Under the pieces are notes generated by a model. The model was not told the origin of the DNA and searched no databases. It saw only the letters and a program-made list of their open reading frames with translations. DNA of 64,000 nucleotides from Quillaja saponaria (taxonomy: Eukaryota > Streptophyta > Magnoliopsida > Fabales > Quillajaceae). Shown here one piece after another: positions 60,724 to 64,000 of this stretch. Numbering within the stretch: the stretch's first letter is position 1; each line of letters opens with the position of its first letter. A program made the position numbers and the translations under genes. The stretch lies in contig CM055608.1 in NCBI GenBank assembly GCA_029379385.1, positions 17,606,350 to 17,670,349 of the forward strand. The letters are read 5' to 3'.

Positions 60724-60925
60724 AGAGAATCTCTACCGAAATTTTTAGTAAATTATTATATTTTTCAGTAAACAAGCTTTTACAGTTAACTTTTATTTTA
60801 TAAAATTTATTTTTATTCTTTGGTTTAGTCAAGAGCCGTATTTGTTGCTTTGTTATAAAGTCAGGGTTACAGAGATCTGTTTACCTAATCCTCTGGTCAG
60901 TCAAGCCTCCATATAGGGTGTGACA

Positions 60926-61383
60926 GTTTCCTCCAAACTTGATTATGAGCACTATTAGGATCTCTAACATGATTTTGCAATCTAGCTTCTTCTTTCCCAA
61001 TTCCAAAATCCTTCAGTAACAAAAACATCACCACCTCCTTGCTCCCAACATTAGGCCTCATAAGATAACAACATAAACAAAAAATTCAGCTTTCTTTTTA
61101 CTGTATTCTAACTAATTGCCGAACTCTTCAAACCATTTTGGATTGAAATGCTGCAAAGTATCCGACAATAAGTTTTGAGGAAATAATTTCTCTCTTGGTT
61201 GACAAGGACCTTTTTGTAAGTAAGCTCATCCAATTTCATCATGATCATTAGGATGATAGTAAAAAAAAATTAGGTTTTTTTCTAGGATCAGCTGGAAGAT
61301 TTTTCAAATCAACTTCCAAGAATATTTCTTTGTAGTTGAAGATGACTCTCTAAGTTTGGCTTTCTTTTAAGAAACCTGTCCAT
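60926..61383 (-). pseudogene. hAT transposase, N-terminal part (TTF-type zinc finger)
   Basis: The ATG at 61383 opens MDRFLKRKPNLESSSTTKK, a typical start for plant ZMYM1/TTF-type hAT proteins. Then, with frameshifts, come VDLKNLPADP, LQKGPCQPRE, DTLQHFNPKWFEEFGN, FVTEGFWNWEKKK and AHNQVW, which mark the TTF-type DNA-binding domain (usual forms: YLQKGPCQPR, WLEYS, EGFSNWKKKERL, NSAHNQAW). The expected W of WLEYS is a stop (TAG) and part of the Cys-rich segment is lost. The coding sequence then meets the LTR insertion at 60925 in the middle of the AHNQVWRK stretch. Confidence 0.88.
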
Positions 61384-62301
61384 ATCTAACACAAATTAAA
61401 AAACATAATTGATTTTTTTTAAATAAATAAAATACAATTAATCACTATCACAAACATAAAAATCAATAGGAATGATGGATATTAAAAAGCATTTGCATTG
61501 TATGAGACTTTTCTATGCCCGCAGAAAAAAAAAAATTAATGGAATCAATATACCAAGTCGCAAGGTTGCATTATTGGAATGTTACCATTGCTCATTAAGT
61601 TTCTGGAATACAATGACAAAAATGTTATGTGTGCAACACTGGAGCTATTACAATAGGTGACAAAAGATAATAATGACATCAAAATTTTAGCTTTAACTTT
61701 TCCTAGTTTAAAAGTTATACCTCAGTGCTTTCATAAGATAAAAGAGATAGATCTTATGAACTTAGTATGTAGCTATAATTTCTTATTTCATGACTTTGAT
61801 AGTCAAAATTATATTACTCAAATTTCATCCACCTTACATAAATAATCAAATTTAGAAAATTTAATCAAATTTCAAACTTCTAAATCCAATCCAAAAAAAA
61901 TAGATTTTAGAAAACTTAGAATTAGAAGATGGCTTAGATGGGTCACGAAAACAGAGCCTTTCTTGTGATTTTGGAGGTTTATGACTCAAACCTTGAAATT
62001 TGTTTCTCACACTCATGATGATGGCTGATGGTTCCTTACTTCACGTCAGATTCATTCTAGAGTTAGAAGAAGAGACAAACAGACTAAATTAACTTAAAAT
62101 ATTTAAAATCTAATCTTGTTGATTTATTTGTGGGCTAATAATTTTAGGACTATTTATTTTTTGAAATTAAGTGGGAGCCAAATTTATTTTTTTACATAAT
62201 CCAGTGGGGTCAATTTCATAATTTATTTATACTTATAGGATAATTTTTATAAATCAGTGGGATCAGCTGACCACATCAACCTTAACCTTTGTCCACCCCT
62301 G
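61384..62301 (-). other. 5' leader and subterminal region of the hAT element
   Basis: Non-coding. Near the terminus it has phrases such as AAGTGGGAGCCAAATTTA (62169-62186) and CCAGTGGGGTC (62201-62211) that are typical of hAT subterminal sequence, where transposase binds. The frames 61472-61660 and 61657-61845 are not recognisable. Confidence 0.5.
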
Positions 62302-64000
62302 AAAACAACGATGCCGAGCATAATGGATGCAAATCCTCCTAAATTTCTGACAAGAGTGAAAAAAAATTTTAAAAATTTGAGCATGGTGAAAGAAAGAAGA
62401 AGAGGGATGGATTAAAATTTGAAAATATTTCTAGCGTCCACATAAAATGAATGCTATTAATAATAATAAAAAATAATGAGTGTACGCATTAGTTAAAGTG
62501 GATGTTAAAAGTATCCACAATAACGAACGTTGATAAATAACAAAATGGACGATAATACTTTCGCTGAAAATGGTATGAAACTTTGTTGATCATCAGCGTC
62601 TATTTTCTCTTATCAGTGTCTTTTAATTTATTTTCTCAAAATTTATCAGCATTTACATATTTGCAGACACGGATGATTAATCCATGGGATGTTGATACTA
62701 TTTTTTATTGGAGTGATAGGTTTGTCCAAGGCTTCCACATAGGAATTGTCTGTCAACGTTACCTCCTTCTAAGTTAATTTAGATGCAAAGTGATGATAAA
62801 GACGTAATTGACCGAATTTTGAAATGAAAGGGACCTTATTATAGCATTTCGAAATATAGGAAATAAATTAGAATTTATTGTAAATCATGGGAACCAATAA
62901 TATAATTTTTCCAATAATAAAAGATACTATAAATCCTTTTAAATTAACTAATTGAAGGTAATAAATAGACACTACGTTTCATTATAAATAATCACTCAGC
63001 TACTAATTATTTGTTATAATTAAAATTTAAACTAAATTAAATTGTGACACATTTGTACTGTGATACTTTAATTGTATTTTATGAAAACTTTGTTTTTCTT
63101 TTTTTCTTCAAAAAGAAACAATACAGTCAATCAGAACACGCAAATCTCCTTTGACAAATAAATGAAATATGTGATGTGACAAACTCTTGAAAGTTTATAT
63201 CCAAATGTACTCCATCTAATTATAAAGTTTTAGATATGTGATAGTTATATTATTTGAAACTTACACTAATCATAGCAATGAAATTTTCCAAACAATTTCT
63301 TTTGTGATATGTTTAACTATAATTAAAGATTTTGAATGCAATCATTAATGTCCACTGAAACTAAGTTGTCCAACCGAGAAGTTTTTTTGGTATTGTTCTA
63401 AGAAAGTGAAATCGAATTCCACCTACACAAAAAATTAAAAAATTTATAAGAATTAAAAGAGTTATCTCTGATTATATAAAGCTTTCTATGACCAAAATTT
63501 AAAAATCTGATCTTACTAATTATTAGTCATCAAATCAGTAAATATATTATTTATGTATTAATTTAAATCAAACTATAATATTTTATATCTTTATTAATAT
63601 ATACATACTAGTCCTTTAACACATGTTTACAGAGGCTTTAATTTATTTTAATTAAAATTATCTAATTTATTTAAAAAAATTATCTGTACGACTTATGAAA
63701 AGATAATGTTCTCCAGTACATAGGATATGAGAGAAATGGATAGTTCATAGAATTTTAAAACTTAAATGATTTTTTAGTAATTTTGAATTGATATATTTTT
63801 TAAATTTGTATATAATATATGGTAAGAAACCATAGATATAATCAAATTTCAACATGGATACTAACATAATCTCTGCTTAAGTATTGACTTCCTTTAATAA
63901 TTAGCAGTGTAAGGGGGTAAAAAAATGTAATTTCCACCGGAACTCACATGGCATTTCTTTTTCTTTTTATTTATTTCTATTTATTCAGCAAAGATTATCG
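62302..64000. other. Non-coding sequence to window end
   Basis: AT-rich host DNA beyond the hAT element. A pair of inverted segments (about 62529-62551 and 62597-62620) with AAAATGGACG and CGTCTATTTT cores may be a small foldback or MITE. The frame 62583-62777 has no known product. Nothing else is recognised. Confidence 0.35.

Larger units (their letters stand above)
48212..60925 (+). mobile_element. Complete family A LTR element with giant LTRs and an 872-bp non-coding interior
   Basis: Target duplication GTTTC lies at 48207-48211 and 60926-60930. The 5' LTR is 48212-52291, the interior 52292-53163 and the 3' LTR 53164-56915 plus about 60729-60925. The 3' LTR is split by a reverse-strand relative. 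Without that insert the element is about 8.9 kb, of which roughly 8.0 kb is LTR. Primer site and polypurine tract are in the correct places and no protein domain is present, so it must have moved with enzymes from another element. It resembles LARD-type non-autonomous elements, but the interior is much shorter than in classic LARDs. Both LTRs carry a captured RabGAP fragment. Confidence 0.93.
46183..62301 (-). mobile_element. hAT DNA transposon (TTF/ZMYM1-like), split by a nested LTR element
   Basis: Left terminus CAGTGGTAGAC (46183-46193) and right terminus GTCCACCCCTG (62291-62301, reverse complement CAGGGGTGGAC) form an imperfect 11-bp inverted repeat of the hAT type. The flanks ACAACAAC (46175-46182) and AAAACAAC (62302-62309) are an 8-bp target duplication with one change, the length expected for hAT. 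The transposase reads on the minus strand in two blocks (61383-60926 and 48211-46405) split by the LTR element 48212-60925. Without that insert the transposon is about 3.4 kb. Confidence 0.9.

Overview
The window comes from a flowering-plant nuclear genome, almost certainly a eudicot. It is AT-rich, full of TA microsatellites, and packed with plant LTR-retrotransposon and hAT sequence. The recognisable captured gene pieces (a mitochondrial carrier and a TBC RabGAP) are of plant type. I see no intact host gene, rRNA, tRNA or CRISPR. Nearly all longer reading frames are chance frames inside LTRs or decayed transposon genes.

Layout. 1-13666: a pol-deleted Athila/Tat-like Ty3-gypsy element (5' LTR cut by the window edge, tRNA-Asp-type primer site, broken gag, 3' spacer, polypurine tract, truncated 3' LTR). 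It is split by a reverse-strand solo LTR (2472-11487) that itself carries a second solo LTR of the same family (2942-6137) and a small gypsy-derived TRIM-like element (8655-10079). 13667-22763: an inverted integrase fragment, then a SIRE-like copia LTR split by an unrelated solo LTR (15228-21283) that holds an exact 70-bp tandem array and another solo LTR (16445-19112). 22769-45966: solo LTRs at 22769-26167, 28171-30758, 32017-39568 (with 35091-38998 nested inside it) and 42585-45966, separated by non-coding sequence. 46183-62301: a ZMYM1/TTF-type hAT transposon whose transposase gene is split by a complete 12.7-kb LTR element (48212-60925), whose own 3' LTR is split by a reverse-strand relative (56916-60723). 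62302-64000: non-coding.

The dominant player is one non-autonomous LTR family, called family A here. Its LTRs begin TGTTATAACC or TGTCATAACC and end GTGTGACA. A tRNA-iMet-type primer site directly follows the 5' LTR and a polypurine tract precedes the 3' LTR. The LTRs are 1.5-4.1 kb, but the internal region is only about 0.7-0.9 kb and has no coding capacity. At least ten insertions are visible, most with a matching 5-bp target duplication (ATACT, GTAAG, TAACT, TGATT, AATCA, CCTTG, GTTTC and others). Three are inserted into other copies of the same family.

The most interesting observation is that host gene pieces lie inside the LTRs rather than in the internal region: the first coding exon plus a likely 5'-UTR intron of a mitochondrial carrier (35749-36748), and the N-terminal part of a TBC-domain RabGAP (48764-49086 and 53758-54105). 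The RabGAP piece is present in both LTRs of the same element with the same internal deletion, so it was copied as part of the LTR. Several LTRs also share a two-hairpin module and a GC-rich block near their 3' ends. The short-LTR subfamily lacks both.
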